Positions 1 through 9,198 of a DNA stretch of 64,000 nt are shown piece after piece. Under the pieces are notes generated by a model. The model saw only the letters and a list, made by a program, of their open reading frames with translations, did not search any database and had not been told where the DNA came from. Every line of letters starts with the position of its first letter. Positions within the stretch are counted from its first letter, which is position 1. Location of the stretch: contig NZ_CP041191.1 of NCBI RefSeq assembly GCF_006517275.1, forward strand, positions 3,157,001 through 3,221,000, in the 5' to 3' direction. The translations under genes and the position numbers were made by a program. Source of the stretch: Labrenzia sp. PHM005. Lineage in GTDB: Bacteria; Pseudomonadota; Alphaproteobacteria; Rhizobiales; Stappiaceae.

Positions 1-2055
1 GTGCGCGCGGGCCGCAAACCCTATGATCGCTCGCACAAAAGTTTTCATCCGCTTCTGCGCCGCTATGCCAGCGAAAATGGGTATGGAGATCTGTTGCTGA
101 TTTCACCCGACGGCAATGTGGTTTATTCGCTGAAAAAACGGGCGGATTTTACAGCAAATCTCAAGTCACCAAAGTGGTCGAGCACGGTTCTGGCCCGCGC
201 CTTTGAAAAGGCTATCGCGGGAGAAACGGGGTCGGTCCATATGCTGGATCTCGAAGCCTACGCGCCAAATATCGGCCAACCTGCTGGAATTTTGGCCGTT
301 CCCGTCTCGATTGGCCGTAAAACCATTGGCGTTCTGGCCGTGCATGCGCCAACTGGGAAACTATCGGATACGCTGGCGACTTATGCCGGGTTGGGCAAAA
401 CTGGAAATGTCCACTGGGTGAATGCAGACGGTGTCAGTCAGAATGATAGCGCACGCACGCCGCAAAAAAGCGAACTCCTCGACACTTCATTTAGCCGGTC
501 CGATGTCACGCGGCATATGGCAGCCGATAGCAAGTATCTGGGGTTGGATGATGTAAACGGTAGATCCGTTTCAGCCGCCATTGCGCCGTTTGAAACCCTT
601 GGCAATGCCTATGCTGTGATCGTGACCCAGGACACAGATGAGGTTCAAGCGCCACTGCAGGCTCTGCAACGAAACCTGGTTCTGATTGCTGCACTCATTG
701 CATTGTTTGCCGGGCTTGTCGGATTTTTTTACTCCAGAAGTCTCACCCGTCGGATCAACCGGCTTGCGGATGCGATGCAACAGCTCGCAGATGGCGCGAT
801 AGATGTTGTCCTGCCAAAGGATAATGGCAAGGATGAAATCGATGACATGACTCGCACGGTTGAGTACTTCCGTGAAAGTGTGAAGCGGCGCGAAGAGTTG
901 GAGGAAGAAGAGGTTCAAGAGCGGTCCCGCGAGCGGATGCGCCAGAGCATCGTTGCGAAGTCGATCACTGAATTCAGAGACCTGATCGAAGGCGTGGTGG
1001 CCAAGGTGACGATCAAAACGGACGCGATGATCAAAAGCGCCGGCAAAATGAACACAATTGCCGAAGGTGCCTTTGATCGTGCCAATGAAGCCAATCAGGC
1101 AACGGAACAATCGTCTCAGAGCGTCCAGACCGTCGCGTCAGCGGCGCAAGAGCTGACAGCGTCTATCAGCGAGATTCTTGAGCAAACCACGCGTGCCGGC
1201 GATGTGATCGGGGAAGCGACAGACGTTGCTACCCAAACAGATACCCAAGTGACGGGACTGGCGAGCGCTGCGGAAAAAATTGGGGCGGTCGTTGGAATGA
1301 TCCGCGAAATTGCCGCGCAAACCAATCTCCTGGCCCTGAATGCCACAATTGAGGCTGCTAGGGCTGGAGAAGCCGGACGCGGGTTTGCGGTTGTAGCCTC
1401 TGAAGTCAAGGCGCTCTCTGAGCAGACCGCCAATGCAACAGAGGAAATAGAAGCCCAGATCTCCGGTGTTCAAAACCTGACCAATGACACGCTGGAGTCT
1501 ATTCGCCAGATCGTTTCGTCGATTTCCAATGTGCAGACCATGGCCGACTCCATCACACAGTCGGTTGGTGACCAGCGCCAGGCGACCGAAGAAATCACCA
1601 AAAGCATCACCATTGCTGCCAACGGAACACAGAAGGCGATGGAAAATGTCGAACTGACCTCGGGTGCGATCTCCTCGACGGTCGAAGAGGCCGGATCGGT
1701 GAATGCCACGAGCGGTGAGGTCAAAAACATCTCAAGCGATCTGTTCGAAGCTGTCGAAGATTTTCTTCAAGCCATGAACAAGGATGTTCATGACCGGCGG
1801 ACGGCCTTACGGAAAAAGGTTGCCGGTGAGGCGATCGATCTCATTGCAAATGGCCAAACGTTCCAGGTGTCTTTACGGGACGAAACTGACGGCGGTTTGG
1901 GCGTCGAACCGGTTGATGGCTTGTCTCAAGATATGGAAGTGATTGTATGCCGCCGGGGTATGCCGGAAACACGCGGCCGAGTGGCATGGGTTTCTGAAGA
2001 GGGCGCCGGGATCGAGTTGCTGGCAGCTGAGAAGAGCGTGGCCATCGCAAGTTGA
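1..2055 (+). CDS. Methyl-accepting chemotaxis protein with C-terminal PilZ domain (5' end probably missing)
   Basis: Membrane chemoreceptor that would pass ligand binding to the CheA/CheW array. The reading frame is already open at base 1 and no first membrane segment is visible, so the N-terminus probably lies outside the window. Residues 1-220 look like a Cache-type periplasmic sensor, 225-246 form a membrane helix, about 247-297 a HAMP linker, and about 360-590 the cytoplasmic signalling hairpin with the strongly conserved tip [20 protein letters not shown] near residue 436. From about residue 598 a PilZ domain follows, with an RxxxR motif (RTALR) and DETDGG in place of (D/N)xSxxG, so it may bind cyclic-di-GMP. 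No CheR-tethering pentapeptide is seen at the C-terminus. It converges with the next chemoreceptor gene. Family certain; ligand unknown. Confidence 0.93.
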   Translation: MRAGRKPYDRSHKSFHPLLRRYASENGYGDLLLISPDGNVVYSLKKRADFTANLKSPKWSSTVLARAFEKAIAGETGSVHMLDLEAYAPNIGQPAGILAVPVSIGRKTIGVLAVHAPTGKLSDTLATYAGLGKTGNVHWVNADGVSQNDSARTPQKSELLDTSFSRSDVTRHMAADSKYLGLDDVNGRSVSAAIAPFETLGNAYAVIVTQDTDEVQAPLQALQRNLVLIAALIALFAGLVGFFYSRSLTRRINRLADAMQQLADGAIDVVLPKDNGKDEIDDMTRTVEYFRESVKRREELEEEEVQERSRERMRQSIVAKSITEFRDLIEGVVAKVTIKTDAMIKSAGKMNTIAEGAFDRANEANQATEQSSQSVQTVASAAQELTASISEILEQTTRAGDVIGEATDVATQTDTQVTGLASAAEKIGAVVGMIREIAAQTNLLALNATIEAARAGEAGRGFAVVASEVKALSEQTANATEEIEAQISGVQNLTNDTLESIRQIVSSISNVQTMADSITQSVGDQRQATEEITKSITIAANGTQKAMENVELTSGAISSTVEEAGSVNATSGEVKNISSDLFEAVEDFLQAMNKDVHDRRTALRKKVAGEAIDLIANGQTFQVSLRDETDGGLGVEPVDGLSQDMEVIVCRRGMPETRGRVAWVSEEGAGIELLAAEKSVAIAS

Positions 2056-2065
2056 CAAACTCATA

Positions 2066-2092
2066 GGCCCCGACCGCTTGGCGGTCTGGGCC
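2066..2092. terminator. Hairpin between convergent chemoreceptor genes
   Basis: GGCCC and GACCGC (2066-2077, split by one unpaired C at 2071) pair with GCGGTC and GGGCC (2081-2092, split by one T) around a TTG loop. It begins 10 bases after the stop of the first chemoreceptor and lies between two converging genes. No U-tract follows on either strand, so termination is an inference. Confidence 0.5.
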
Positions 2093-2167
2093 AGTTAAGT
2101 GCGGCTTGGAAATCTACAGCACAATACAGCTAAAAAGCCGCATAACGCTATCCCATTGCAGCGGAAT

Positions 2168-4177
2168 CTAAGCAGCGCTAACTTCATTGAGAAAGGCGTC
2201 GATCCGGTCATTGAGCTGTTTGTTGATCGCGCTGATTTCGCGGGACGCATCGCGGATTTTGCCAGCTGAGTGCATGGTGTCAGAAGCTGTTTCCCGCAAA
2301 CTGGATACATTGGTTGCCATTTGCTGTGTCCGCTCTGCGGCGGACCCGACATTCTGGCTGATTTCATTGGTTGCTGCCGTTTGTTCCTCAATGGCACCAA
2401 CTATTGCAACGGTGCTTTCCTGAACATCTGTGATAATGCCGGTTATCTGCGACATGGCCGCGACGGTAGTTTGGCTGGACGATTGAATGGCCTTGATCTG
2501 GCTGGAGATTTCGTCGGTCGCTTTTGCGGTCTGATTGGCGAGCGATTTGACCTCGCTGGCAACAACCGAAAAACCGCGGCCATGTTCGCCGGCGCGGGCA
2601 GCTTCGATTGTTGCGTTGAGGGCGAGCAAATTAGTCTGCTCAGCAATCGCCTGGATCAGAACAATGATCTCGTCGATCTTGGTTGCCGCCTCAGCGAGCT
2701 GATCCACATCTTCGTTTGTCGCACTGGCGCTGATGCTGACTTTTTCGATCTGAAGTGAGGTCTGGGTTACTTGCTCAGAGATTTCTCCAATCGCACCACT
2801 CAATTGCTGGGTCGCTCCAGCGACCGCTTGAACATTTTCCGATGCAAGCTCTGAAGCTTCGTTGGCATTGCTGGCCTCATGGGAATTGCGTTCGCTGGTG
2901 TCGACCAGACCTCCGGCCAGCACATGAGCGTCGTCGATCGTTTTTTCAGCCGATGAAAGCATTGCTACGATATCGTGTTTGAAAGCTGCAATCGTCTGAT
3001 CGATTTCGCTCTGGCGGGTGGCCTTGGCCTCGTTTTCCTTCTCTGCGTCGTTTTCCAAGCGCCGGCGATCCAGCGCATTGTCCCGGAATACAACGAGCGC
3101 ACGTGCCAACTCACCAATTTCTGTATTGGCTTCGGTCTGCGGGATCTCATGATCCAAATTGCCAGCCGCGAGCTGTCCCGTCGCGCCGGTAATGTCAGAA
3201 AGGTTCCTGGACACGCTTAAAACAATCAGAAATCCCGCTCCGATTTGGGTCAACAACGTCAGGACGACTGCGCCAAAAATGAGGGTAGCCGCCGAATCAC
3301 GAGTGTCATTAAGGGCAGCATGAATATCTGCTGCCGATTTCTGGGTTGTCTTCAACTGGGCCAATAAAGTGTTGTCGAGGCCGGAGTACGAGCTGTTCAA
3401 TGTCTCCTGGGCTATCGCCAGCTTACCTTCTGCCGTTCCCAGATTATCCAGGCGGGTGGACAGCTCCTGGAGCAAGCTCGTCATACTGTCAGTGAAATCA
3501 CTATCCAGATCCGGTTCTTCCAGAAGGGATTGGAGATCACCGATCCGTCTCTCTGCAACTTGAAGATGGCTGTTGTCTTCGCCGGAGATGATTTTGACGA
3601 TATCCCGTTGAAGGGTTTCAAACGATAATGCGACCTGGAATACGGCAGGCTGATCGTCAAACTCCAGCTCTTCATAAATCCGCGCTGCGATCTTTGCAGA
3701 AGTGTTGCTGGCATCAACTGTATAGCCCGTTGGCGTATTGATTCCTTGCTGCCCACCTTCGGCGACGACGACAGATTGCCGGTCTCGATATCCAAGAAGC
3801 GCTAGGTTTTCCCTGTATTGATGCAAGGCGCCGCTATAGCTGGCAAAAGATTGGGTCAGAAGCGCATCGGTTTTTTGGCTTGAAAGAAAATCCGAGACTG
3901 CCGTAAGTGTTGCTTCTACTCCGGGAAGTGCAGCCGCTTTGCGTTCGGCCCGCAGGTTTTGTTCAGCTACCTTGAGAGCAAGGATTTTGCGATTAAGGAC
4001 GGAGAGTTTCTCGTAGTCCTCTTGCGCAACTTCAAAGTCTTCAGATGCCTTTGTGATTGAACTGTCCGAAACATATTGGGCAACCCCAATGACGGACAAA
4101 CCAAAGACGGCACTAAAAGCCAGAGCGGCGACCCGGTTGCGAAGGGAAATCCGGTCGAAGAAAGTCAGATTGCTCAT
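2168..4177 (-). CDS. Methyl-accepting chemotaxis protein
   Basis: Second chemoreceptor, 669 residues and complete. Residues about 14-34 form the first membrane helix, about 35-295 a largely helical periplasmic sensor region, about 297-322 the second membrane helix, about 322-375 a HAMP domain, and the remainder the signalling domain with tip [20 protein letters not shown] near residue 510. The helical sensor resembles four-helix-bundle types rather than Cache, but I cannot name the family. It has no PilZ domain and no CheR pentapeptide, unlike and like its convergent neighbour respectively. No other chemotaxis genes (cheA, cheW) are near, so it is an orphan receptor that would join a remote array. 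The ATG at 4177 is the natural start just before the first membrane segment. Confidence 0.93.
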   Translation of the reverse strand: MSNLTFFDRISLRNRVAALAFSAVFGLSVIGVAQYVSDSSITKASEDFEVAQEDYEKLSVLNRKILALKVAEQNLRAERKAAALPGVEATLTAVSDFLSSQKTDALLTQSFASYSGALHQYRENLALLGYRDRQSVVVAEGGQQGINTPTGYTVDASNTSAKIAARIYEELEFDDQPAVFQVALSFETLQRDIVKIISGEDNSHLQVAERRIGDLQSLLEEPDLDSDFTDSMTSLLQELSTRLDNLGTAEGKLAIAQETLNSSYSGLDNTLLAQLKTTQKSAADIHAALNDTRDSAATLIFGAVVLTLLTQIGAGFLIVLSVSRNLSDITGATGQLAAGNLDHEIPQTEANTEIGELARALVVFRDNALDRRRLENDAEKENEAKATRQSEIDQTIAAFKHDIVAMLSSAEKTIDDAHVLAGGLVDTSERNSHEASNANEASELASENVQAVAGATQQLSGAIGEISEQVTQTSLQIEKVSISASATNEDVDQLAEAATKIDEIIVLIQAIAEQTNLLALNATIEAARAGEHGRGFSVVASEVKSLANQTAKATDEISSQIKAIQSSSQTTVAAMSQITGIITDVQESTVAIVGAIEEQTAATNEISQNVGSAAERTQQMATNVSSLRETASDTMHSAGKIRDASREISAINKQLNDRIDAFLNEVSAA

Positions 4178-4318
4178 GTTTCTGGCCTCAAAATACGAGG
4201 GAACTAGAGAATTCTGACAATATCTAAGCGGCGTTATCCTGAAGAAAGGCTTAACACATAGAAAAAATTATATATTTGCATGAATTCGAAAGTGTTTGAA
4301 ATCAGCCGATTACATCAC

Positions 4319-4573
4319 TTACTTGCGATCACTGAGCGTCTTTTCCAGCGCATAGAATTCGTCATTGATGTCATCGACTTTGCGCGCCAGAAGGGCCTGA
4401 GCGTCTTTCAAGCCGAGATTGTAAAAAGCGGCGCCGAGGTTTGTAGACAGAAAATCGATCAGGAACTCAGTGTCCATATTGCCGATTTCAAGTTCCAGCT
4501 CATCATCGAAGTAACGTTGGATTTGCGCGACAAGGCGGGTCCGGGTTTCTTTGTCGAGAGATTGATCTGCCAT
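4319..4573 (-). CDS. DUF2164 family protein
   Basis: Small cytoplasmic protein of 84 residues, rich in acidic and hydrophobic residues, matching the DUF2164 family by its overall pattern (RYFDDELELEIGNMD, then a FLSTNLGAAFYNLGL helix). Function of the family is unknown. I place the start at the ATG at 4573 because GGAGG lies 5 bases upstream; the longer frame begins at a TTG at 4585. It starts 20 bases after the purQ stop, so it is likely the last gene of the purine operon. In many relatives purL sits near purQ; here it does not. Confidence 0.8.
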   Translation of the reverse strand: MADQSLDKETRTRLVAQIQRYFDDELELEIGNMDTEFLIDFLSTNLGAAFYNLGLKDAQALLARKVDDINDEFYALEKTLSDRK

Positions 4574-4593
4574 ACCCGCCTCCAATGTCCGGT

Positions 4594-5262
4594 TTAGGCC
4601 GCTTGATCCAAGAGACTCTCAAACAGCAGACGGCCATCCAGGCCACCGTGCAGCGGTTCAACCAGATTTTCCGGATGTGGCATCATACCGAGCACATTGC
4701 CCTTCGCGTTCATGACGCCGGCAATGTCGTTGATTGAACCGTTCGGATTGGTGCCCTCAGCATAGCGGAAGATCACCTGGCCATTATCTTCAACCGACTT
4801 CAGTGTTTCAGCGTCGGCGAAATAGTTTCCGTCGTGGTGGGCCACCGGGCAGCGCCAGACCTGACCTTTTTCAAACTTGCCCGAGAAGCGGGTCGCGCTG
4901 TTGACGGTTTCCAGCATGACTTCCTTGCAGACAAAATGCAGGTCGGCATTGCGCATCAATGCACCCGGCAAAAGGCCAGCTTCGGTCAGGATCTGAAATC
5001 CGTTGCACACGCCTAGAACGGACACGCCGCTCTCGGCCTTGGCGACCAGATCCTTCAGAATCGGTGAGCGGGCGGCAATCGCACCGGAGCGCAGATAGTC
5101 GCCGTAAGAAAAGCCGCCTGGAACCACAACAAGATCAGCATCTGGGAGCGTGGTTTCGGTGTGCCAAACGCCAACAGGGCGGGCGCCGGTGATGAGTTCC
5201 AGGGCATGGAACATGTCACGGTCGCGGTTGGAGCCTGGGAAAACGATGACGGCGGTTTTCAT
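4594..5262 (-). CDS. purQ: Phosphoribosylformylglycinamidine synthase, glutaminase subunit PurQ
   Basis: Glutamine amidotransferase subunit of the FGAM synthase complex (PurS-PurQ-PurL), which makes FGAM from FGAR, ATP and glutamine in purine synthesis. The 222-residue length is typical of stand-alone PurQ. The class I glutaminase signature is present: nucleophile in [11 protein letters not shown] (Cys near residue 86) and catalytic His-Glu in [12 protein letters not shown] near the C-terminus. An early FPGSNRDRD motif is also typical. The ATG at 5262 is well placed. It follows a 35-residue membrane peptide gene and purS on the same strand. purL is not in the window. Confidence 0.98.
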   Translation of the reverse strand: MKTAVIVFPGSNRDRDMFHALELITGARPVGVWHTETTLPDADLVVVPGGFSYGDYLRSGAIAARSPILKDLVAKAESGVSVLGVCNGFQILTEAGLLPGALMRNADLHFVCKEVMLETVNSATRFSGKFEKGQVWRCPVAHHDGNYFADAETLKSVEDNGQVIFRYAEGTNPNGSINDIAGVMNAKGNVLGMMPHPENLVEPLHGGLDGRLLFESLLDQAA

Positions 5263-5280
5263 GGGGCAAAATCCGATGGT

Positions 5281-5388
5281 TCAGAGCAAGACAAAAACGG
5301 CAATGAGAGCGGCAAGGGCTGGAACAAGGATGAAGACCGCTGCCTTGAGGCCCAGAAAGACAATAGCATTCTTTGCGTCGTCATCCAT
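5281..5388 (-). CDS. Tiny membrane protein encoded between purS and purQ
   Basis: A 35-residue reading frame opens at the ATG at 5388, with MDDDAKNAI followed by one strongly hydrophobic helix (about residues 10-35). It sits neatly between purS (13 bases after its stop) and purQ (18 bases before its start), which argues it is translated as part of the operon. I recall that databases carry a small membrane protein family associated with FGAM synthase in Hyphomicrobiales, and this fits, but I cannot run the search. Function unknown. A possible role is anchoring or modulating the PurSQL complex at the membrane. A longer frame upstream overlaps purS and is not convincing. Confidence 0.7.
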   Translation of the reverse strand: MDDDAKNAIVFLGLKAAVFILVPALAALIAVFVLL

Positions 5389-5401
5389 GGGGTGTCCCGC
5401 T

Positions 5402-5641
5402 TCAGGCGATCTCGATTGCGTAGTTTTCGATGACGGTGTTGGCGAGCAGTTTTTCGCACATCTGCTCAAGTTCGGCTTTGGCCGCATCCGTGTCGGAGCC
5501 GGTCAATTCAACATCGAAGACCTTGCCCTGGCGGACCGAGTCAACGTCACCGAAACCGAGACCTCCAAGAGCGCCTTCAATGGCTTTTCCCTGAGGATCG
5601 AGAACACCGTTTTTCAAGGTGACGATCACACGCGCTTTCAT
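5402..5641 (-). CDS. purS: Phosphoribosylformylglycinamidine synthase subunit PurS
   Basis: Small structural subunit of 79 residues that bridges PurQ and PurL in the FGAM synthase complex. The sequence begins MKARVIVTLKNGVLDPQG, a hallmark of the family, and continues with GLGFGDV and a C-terminal LLANTVIENYAIE segment. I place the start at the ATG at 5641, preceded by GGAG; a longer in-frame extension to 5689 lacks family similarity. A transcription terminator-like hairpin lies upstream at 5738-5769, between purC and purS, so expression of this gene may depend on read-through or its own promoter. Confidence 0.97.
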   Translation of the reverse strand: MKARVIVTLKNGVLDPQGKAIEGALGGLGFGDVDSVRQGKVFDVELTGSDTDAAKAELEQMCEKLLANTVIENYAIEIA

Positions 5642-5737
5642 GATTTTTGTTCTCCATCGGCATCTGGCAGGGGCTGTTGCGCGCTCCATACACCAGCTGA
5701 ACCGGTTCGCAAAGGCAAAGACGGCATAAGACTAAGA

Positions 5738-5769
5738 AAAACCCCCGCCGATTTTCAAAGGGCAGGGGC
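5738..5769 (-). terminator. Rho-independent terminator after purC
   Basis: On the minus strand CCCCTGCC (5769-5762) pairs with GGCGGGGG (5750-5743), with one G-U pair and an 11-base loop, followed by five T and then C, T, T. It is 10 bases past the purC stop and about 100 bases before purS, so it would reduce or gate expression of purS-purQ. Confidence 0.8.
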
Positions 5770-5778
5770 GTTTCGTCT

Positions 5779-6543
5779 TTATTTTACCAAGGTGGGGCCG
5801 GATCCGACTGGCCGTTCGTTCTGGGTCATCAGTCCCAGACGCTTGGCGACTTCCTGGTAGGCTTCCAGCATTCCGCCCATTTCACGGCGGAAGCGGTCCT
5901 TGTCCATTTTTTCGTTGGTTTCAATATCCCACAAACGGCAGCTGTCCGGGGAAATCTCGTCGGCAACAACGATGCGCATCAGCTCGCCTTCAAACAGGCG
6001 GCCGCATTCAATCTTGAAGTCAACGAGGCGGATGCCGACGCCCAGGAACAGGCCGGACAAGAAGTCGTTGACGCGGATGGCCAGCGCCATCATGTCGTCA
6101 AGTTCCTGCGGTGTAGCCCAGCCAAAAGCGGTGATATGCTCTTCCGAAACCATCGGATCGTCGAGTTCGTCGTTCTTATAGTAGAACTCGATAATGGAGC
6201 GGGGCAGCTGCGTACCTTCTTCCAGGCCGAGCCGTTTGGCGATGGAACCTGCGGCCACATTGCGCACAACAACTTCCAGCGGAATGATTTCCACTTCGCG
6301 GATCAGCTGTTCCCGCATGTTCATCCGGCGGATGAAATGAGTCGGGATCCCGATCGCGTTCAGATGGTTGAAGATGTATTCGGAAATACGGTTGTTGAGC
6401 ACGCCCTTGCCGTCAACAATCTCGTGTTTCTTATTGTTGAAGGCGGTCGCGTCGTCCTTGAAGTGCTGAACCAGAGTTCCCGGTTCAGGACCTTCATAAA
6501 GAATCTTCGCTTTACCTTCATAAATGCGCCGGCGGCGGTTCAT
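5779..6543 (-). CDS. purC: Phosphoribosylaminoimidazole-succinocarboxamide synthase (SAICAR synthase)
   Basis: Joins aspartate to CAIR with ATP to give SAICAR, a middle step of purine synthesis. The 254-residue protein has the family start [19 protein letters not shown], the [17 protein letters not shown] segment and the [10 protein letters not shown] signature, then [13 protein letters not shown]. Length and order match the bacterial single-domain enzyme. It is the first gene of the minus-strand purine cluster and is followed by a strong terminator-like hairpin before purS. The upstream gap of 310 bases to the divergent ATPase-inhibitor gene should hold its promoter. Confidence 0.98.
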   Translation of the reverse strand: MNRRRRIYEGKAKILYEGPEPGTLVQHFKDDATAFNNKKHEIVDGKGVLNNRISEYIFNHLNAIGIPTHFIRRMNMREQLIREVEIIPLEVVVRNVAAGSIAKRLGLEEGTQLPRSIIEFYYKNDELDDPMVSEEHITAFGWATPQELDDMMALAIRVNDFLSGLFLGVGIRLVDFKIECGRLFEGELMRIVVADEISPDSCRLWDIETNEKMDKDRFRREMGGMLEAYQEVAKRLGLMTQNERPVGSGPTLVK

Positions 6544-6853
6544 GGGCTTTTCCGTCTCGTTTTTGAGAGAAACCTTACGATGGAGACCTGCGCCTATATG
6601 TCTCGTTCTGCCAGGAAATTAAGCTTCGACCGGCAGTCGGTCAAAAGGCAGCAATTCCTCGATTGCGGCGCGGAACTTACCCGAACCAAGCCAAAAGCAC
6701 AATCTTATGTTTTGCGTGTTTTTTAGGGGAATGTCATGCTTTTGGCCAATCGGTGACGCTAGTGCGTTGATTTGCGTCCCGCTGGGGGATATTGAAGGAG
6801 CCAAATGATCCCCATATAGGGGATGTGCAGCGCAGTTCAGGAGACGTAAAAGC
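6544..6853. other. Intergenic region between divergent purC and the zeta-subunit gene
   Basis: About 310 bases with no convincing gene; minus-strand frames here overlap the zeta-subunit gene and show no family pattern. It must contain the promoters of purC (leftward) and the zeta gene (rightward). I see no purine-box palindrome or riboswitch that I would defend. Confidence 0.6.
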
Positions 6854-7177
6854 ATGAGCACATTCGACAAGCGCGAGCAGGGATTTGAAAGCAAATTCGC
6901 GCATGACGAGGAGCTGCGGTTCAAAGCGACCGCACGGCGCAACAAGCTGCTGGGGCTGTGGGCTGCAGAGCTGTTGGGACATGAAGGCGACAAGGCAGAA
7001 GAATATGCCAAGGAAGTTGTCCGCGCCGACTTCGAAGAGCCGGGTGACGAAGATGTCTTCCGCAAAATCCGTGAAGACTTCGATGCGAACAACATTGATC
7101 AATCCGACCATCAGATTCGCCGGACCATGGACGAATTGATGGCAACGGCCGTGGACCAGCTCCAGGAAGAAGGCTGA
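6854..7177 (+). CDS. F1-ATPase inhibitor zeta subunit (DUF1476)
   Basis: Natural inhibitor of the F1F0-ATPase in alphaproteobacteria, acting at the catalytic interface of F1 in the cytoplasm to block ATP hydrolysis. The 107-residue helical protein starts MSTFDKREQGFESKFAHD, the hallmark of the family and the inhibitory N-terminal segment, followed by the ELRFKATARRNKLLGLWAAE block and a helical C-terminal half. The ATG at 6854 follows a GGAGACG stretch. The gene stands alone, with a strong terminator behind it. No ATP synthase genes are in the window, as is usual for this gene. Confidence 0.93.
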   Translation: MSTFDKREQGFESKFAHDEELRFKATARRNKLLGLWAAELLGHEGDKAEEYAKEVVRADFEEPGDEDVFRKIREDFDANNIDQSDHQIRRTMDELMATAVDQLQEEG

Positions 7178-7210
7178 TCCGCAGGCAGCGTGCCATTGAA
7201 AAACACATTA

Positions 7211-7242
7211 AACGCTCGCCGGATCCGGCGAGCGTTTTTGTT
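7211..7242 (+). terminator. Rho-independent terminator after the zeta-subunit gene
   Basis: AACGCTCGCC (7211-7220) pairs perfectly with GGCGAGCGTT (7227-7236) around GGATCC, followed by a T-rich run (TTTTTGTTTT). It lies 34 bases past the stop codon. Confidence 0.92.
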
Positions 7243-7335
7243 TTAGCAGCCGATGCGAACACTTCGGCCATGAATACGTCTTGCAGTGGGATGCGCTTGC
7301 CGATTTGATGCCATTGATTTTTGAGGAGGTCACCT

Positions 7336-8142
7336 GTGTCTGAGAATGTTGTGCTTGCCGACAAACTACGGTCAGGACAACCGGTCATTACCGGATGGTC
7401 CATGCTTGCCGCTCCAATTATCGCGGAGCTGCTTGCCCGCGGCGGCTATGAAGCGGTGACACTCGATTTGCAGCACGGCATGCATGATTTTCAATCGGCG
7501 TGCGATGGCTTTTCGGCATTGGCTCTCGGCGGGGCGCACCGGATCGCCCGCATTCCAGTGGGCGACAATGCACTGGCAAGCCGTCTGGCGGATGTCGGGG
7601 CAGAGTGTGTGATCGCGCCGATGATCAACTCCAGGAAAGATGCGGAAGCCTTTGTCGGGGCAGTAAAATATCCGCCTGTGGGGGAGCGCAGCTGGGGGCC
7701 GTTCCGGGCGGTGTCGTTGAGCAATCAGTCTTCGGGCGAATACTTGAAGGAAGCAAATACCCAGACACTTGCACTTGCAATGATCGAGACGCGGGAAGCT
7801 GTTGACGCTTTAGACGATATTCTGTCTGTGCCGGGACTTGATGGCATCTTTGTTGGGCCGAGTGATCTCTCCCTGACCCTGTCAAATGGGGACAAACTCG
7901 ATCCGAATGGTGATGAAACCACCCGCGTATGTGGTGAAATTGCTTCAAAGGCGCAGGCGGCTGGAAAGATTGCCGGCATATTTTGCCTTGGGGCGCCCAA
8001 AGTCGAAGAAGCCATCGCTCAGGGGTACCGCTTAATGACACACGGCGCCGATATCATGCTGTTTGATCAGGCCGCACGATCTGCATTGAAAGAGGTCGAA
8101 GCCATTTCAGCTCGAATATCTGGGCAACCAGCTGGCTACTAG
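7336..8142 (+). CDS. HpcH/HpaI family aldolase
   Basis: Metal-dependent class II aldolase of 268 residues that cleaves 2-keto-3-deoxy acids or related hydroxy-oxo diacids to pyruvate and an aldehyde. Family motifs visible are VTLDLQHGMHD (the active-site Asp-His region), RIP with the conserved arginine, MIETREAVDALDDI (metal-binding Glu) and IFVGPSDLSLT (metal-binding Asp). I choose the GTG at 7336 because GAGGAGG lies 6 bases upstream; an in-frame TTG at 7321 is upstream of that site. The exact substrate cannot be told; 4-hydroxy-2-oxoheptanedioate and 2-keto-3-deoxy-rhamnonate are known for the family. It stands alone and converges with a LysR gene 20 bases away. Confidence 0.92.
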   Translation: MSENVVLADKLRSGQPVITGWSMLAAPIIAELLARGGYEAVTLDLQHGMHDFQSACDGFSALALGGAHRIARIPVGDNALASRLADVGAECVIAPMINSRKDAEAFVGAVKYPPVGERSWGPFRAVSLSNQSSGEYLKEANTQTLALAMIETREAVDALDDILSVPGLDGIFVGPSDLSLTLSNGDKLDPNGDETTRVCGEIASKAQAAGKIAGIFCLGAPKVEEAIAQGYRLMTHGADIMLFDQAARSALKEVEAISARISGQPAGY

Positions 8143-8162
8143 GCCGTGTCCCTTTTGCCAAG

Positions 8163-9086
8163 TCATGAATTGCCGGTAAGGGCTGCCTCCCAATAGGGGC
8201 GTCCGGGGCCGTAGAGTTCTGCAAAAAAGTTAATAAAAACCAGGACTTTCTTGGGTGTTAGGGTCCGGCTGCTGTGGACCGCGTAGACCGCTTTTTCCGG
8301 CATTTCATATCCTTTCAGGACTTGAACCAGTGTGCCATTGGCAAGGTAAGGCGCTGCCACGAAGGTGGCCACGCGGGCAACGCCGAGCCCAAGGGCGGCC
8401 GCCTCGCATATCGCTTCACCATTGTTGATCTGGTAGTTGCCTGAAACTGCGATTTCCTCGCTTCCGAGCTCCGATTTAAAGTACCATTTGTCCCGATTGT
8501 CTGAATAAGAATAGAGCAGGCAGTTATGGTCCAGGAGATCGGCCGGTACTATTATATCTGGATGGCTTTCCAGGTAGTCCGGCGCTGCGCAGATCATTCC
8601 TGAAAGTGGCGCCAGTTTGCGGCAGATCAGGCTTGAATCAGGTAAATCCCCGGCCTGAAAGGCAAGATCGCAGCCAAGGTCGTGCGGATTGACCTTCCGG
8701 TCATCCAGGATGAGATCGATGGTCAGCTCCGGATAGAGCTTAAACAGGTCCGGCAAATGCTTTGCCACATGCAACCGGCCGAACGCCATTGGAACCAGAA
8801 CCTTCAAATGCCCGCGAACCACAGAACTGTGGCGCTCGGCAATTGTTTCGGCTTCTTCTATCTGAGCAAGGGCGGGGCTGACTTTTGCCAGATATTGCTG
8901 ACCGGCCTCCGTTAAGCGCAGGTGCCGGGTGGTGCGCTCCATGAGACGGACGGACAGGCGGGCTTCAAGGCCGCTGATCCGGCGGCTGATTGCCGATTTT
9001 GAAAGCCCGAGTACAACAGCGGCCTTTGAGAAACTGCCAGCCTCAGCGACTGCAGCAAACACTTCGGCATCGATATAGCGATCCAT
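8163..9086 (-). CDS. LysR-family transcriptional regulator
   Basis: DNA-binding regulator of 307 residues. The N-terminal winged helix-turn-helix (about residues 1-60) reads FAAVAEAGSFSKAAVVLGLSK and then SAISRRISGLEARLSVRLME; an effector-binding domain of the periplasmic-binding fold fills about 90-300. Its subfamily resembles regulators whose C-terminal part contains RKLAPLSGMICAAPDYL. It is divergent from the EamA transporter at 9199, and a perfect 9-base inverted repeat (9102-9135) lies between them, the classic layout for a LysR protein controlling itself and its neighbour. Effector unknown. Confidence 0.94.
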   Translation of the reverse strand: MDRYIDAEVFAAVAEAGSFSKAAVVLGLSKSAISRRISGLEARLSVRLMERTTRHLRLTEAGQQYLAKVSPALAQIEEAETIAERHSSVVRGHLKVLVPMAFGRLHVAKHLPDLFKLYPELTIDLILDDRKVNPHDLGCDLAFQAGDLPDSSLICRKLAPLSGMICAAPDYLESHPDIIVPADLLDHNCLLYSYSDNRDKWYFKSELGSEEIAVSGNYQINNGEAICEAAALGLGVARVATFVAAPYLANGTLVQVLKGYEMPEKAVYAVHSSRTLTPKKVLVFINFFAELYGPGRPYWEAALTGNS

Positions 9087-9101
9087 TTTGTTGATCCTGG
9101 T

Positions 9102-9135
9102 GCAACAATAAGTTTCAAGTAGCCTGTATTGTTGC
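9102..9135. promoter_or_regulatory. Palindromic operator between divergent LysR and EamA genes
   Basis: GCAACAATA (9102-9110) is repeated as its exact inverse TATTGTTGC (9127-9135), with 16 bases between. It ends 16 bases from the LysR start and 64 bases before the EamA start. Position and symmetry suit a LysR binding site for joint control of both genes; the binding is inferred. Confidence 0.72.
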
Positions 9136-9198
9136 GTTTGTCTGCAGGAAATATCTGAGGAGAGACACGCATTTCGTTTTCAATCGGGATACCTCTCC

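Noticed and set aside
5150..5860. Plus-strand frame over purS, the micropeptide and purC
   Set aside because: It runs opposite several conserved genes and has no family pattern.
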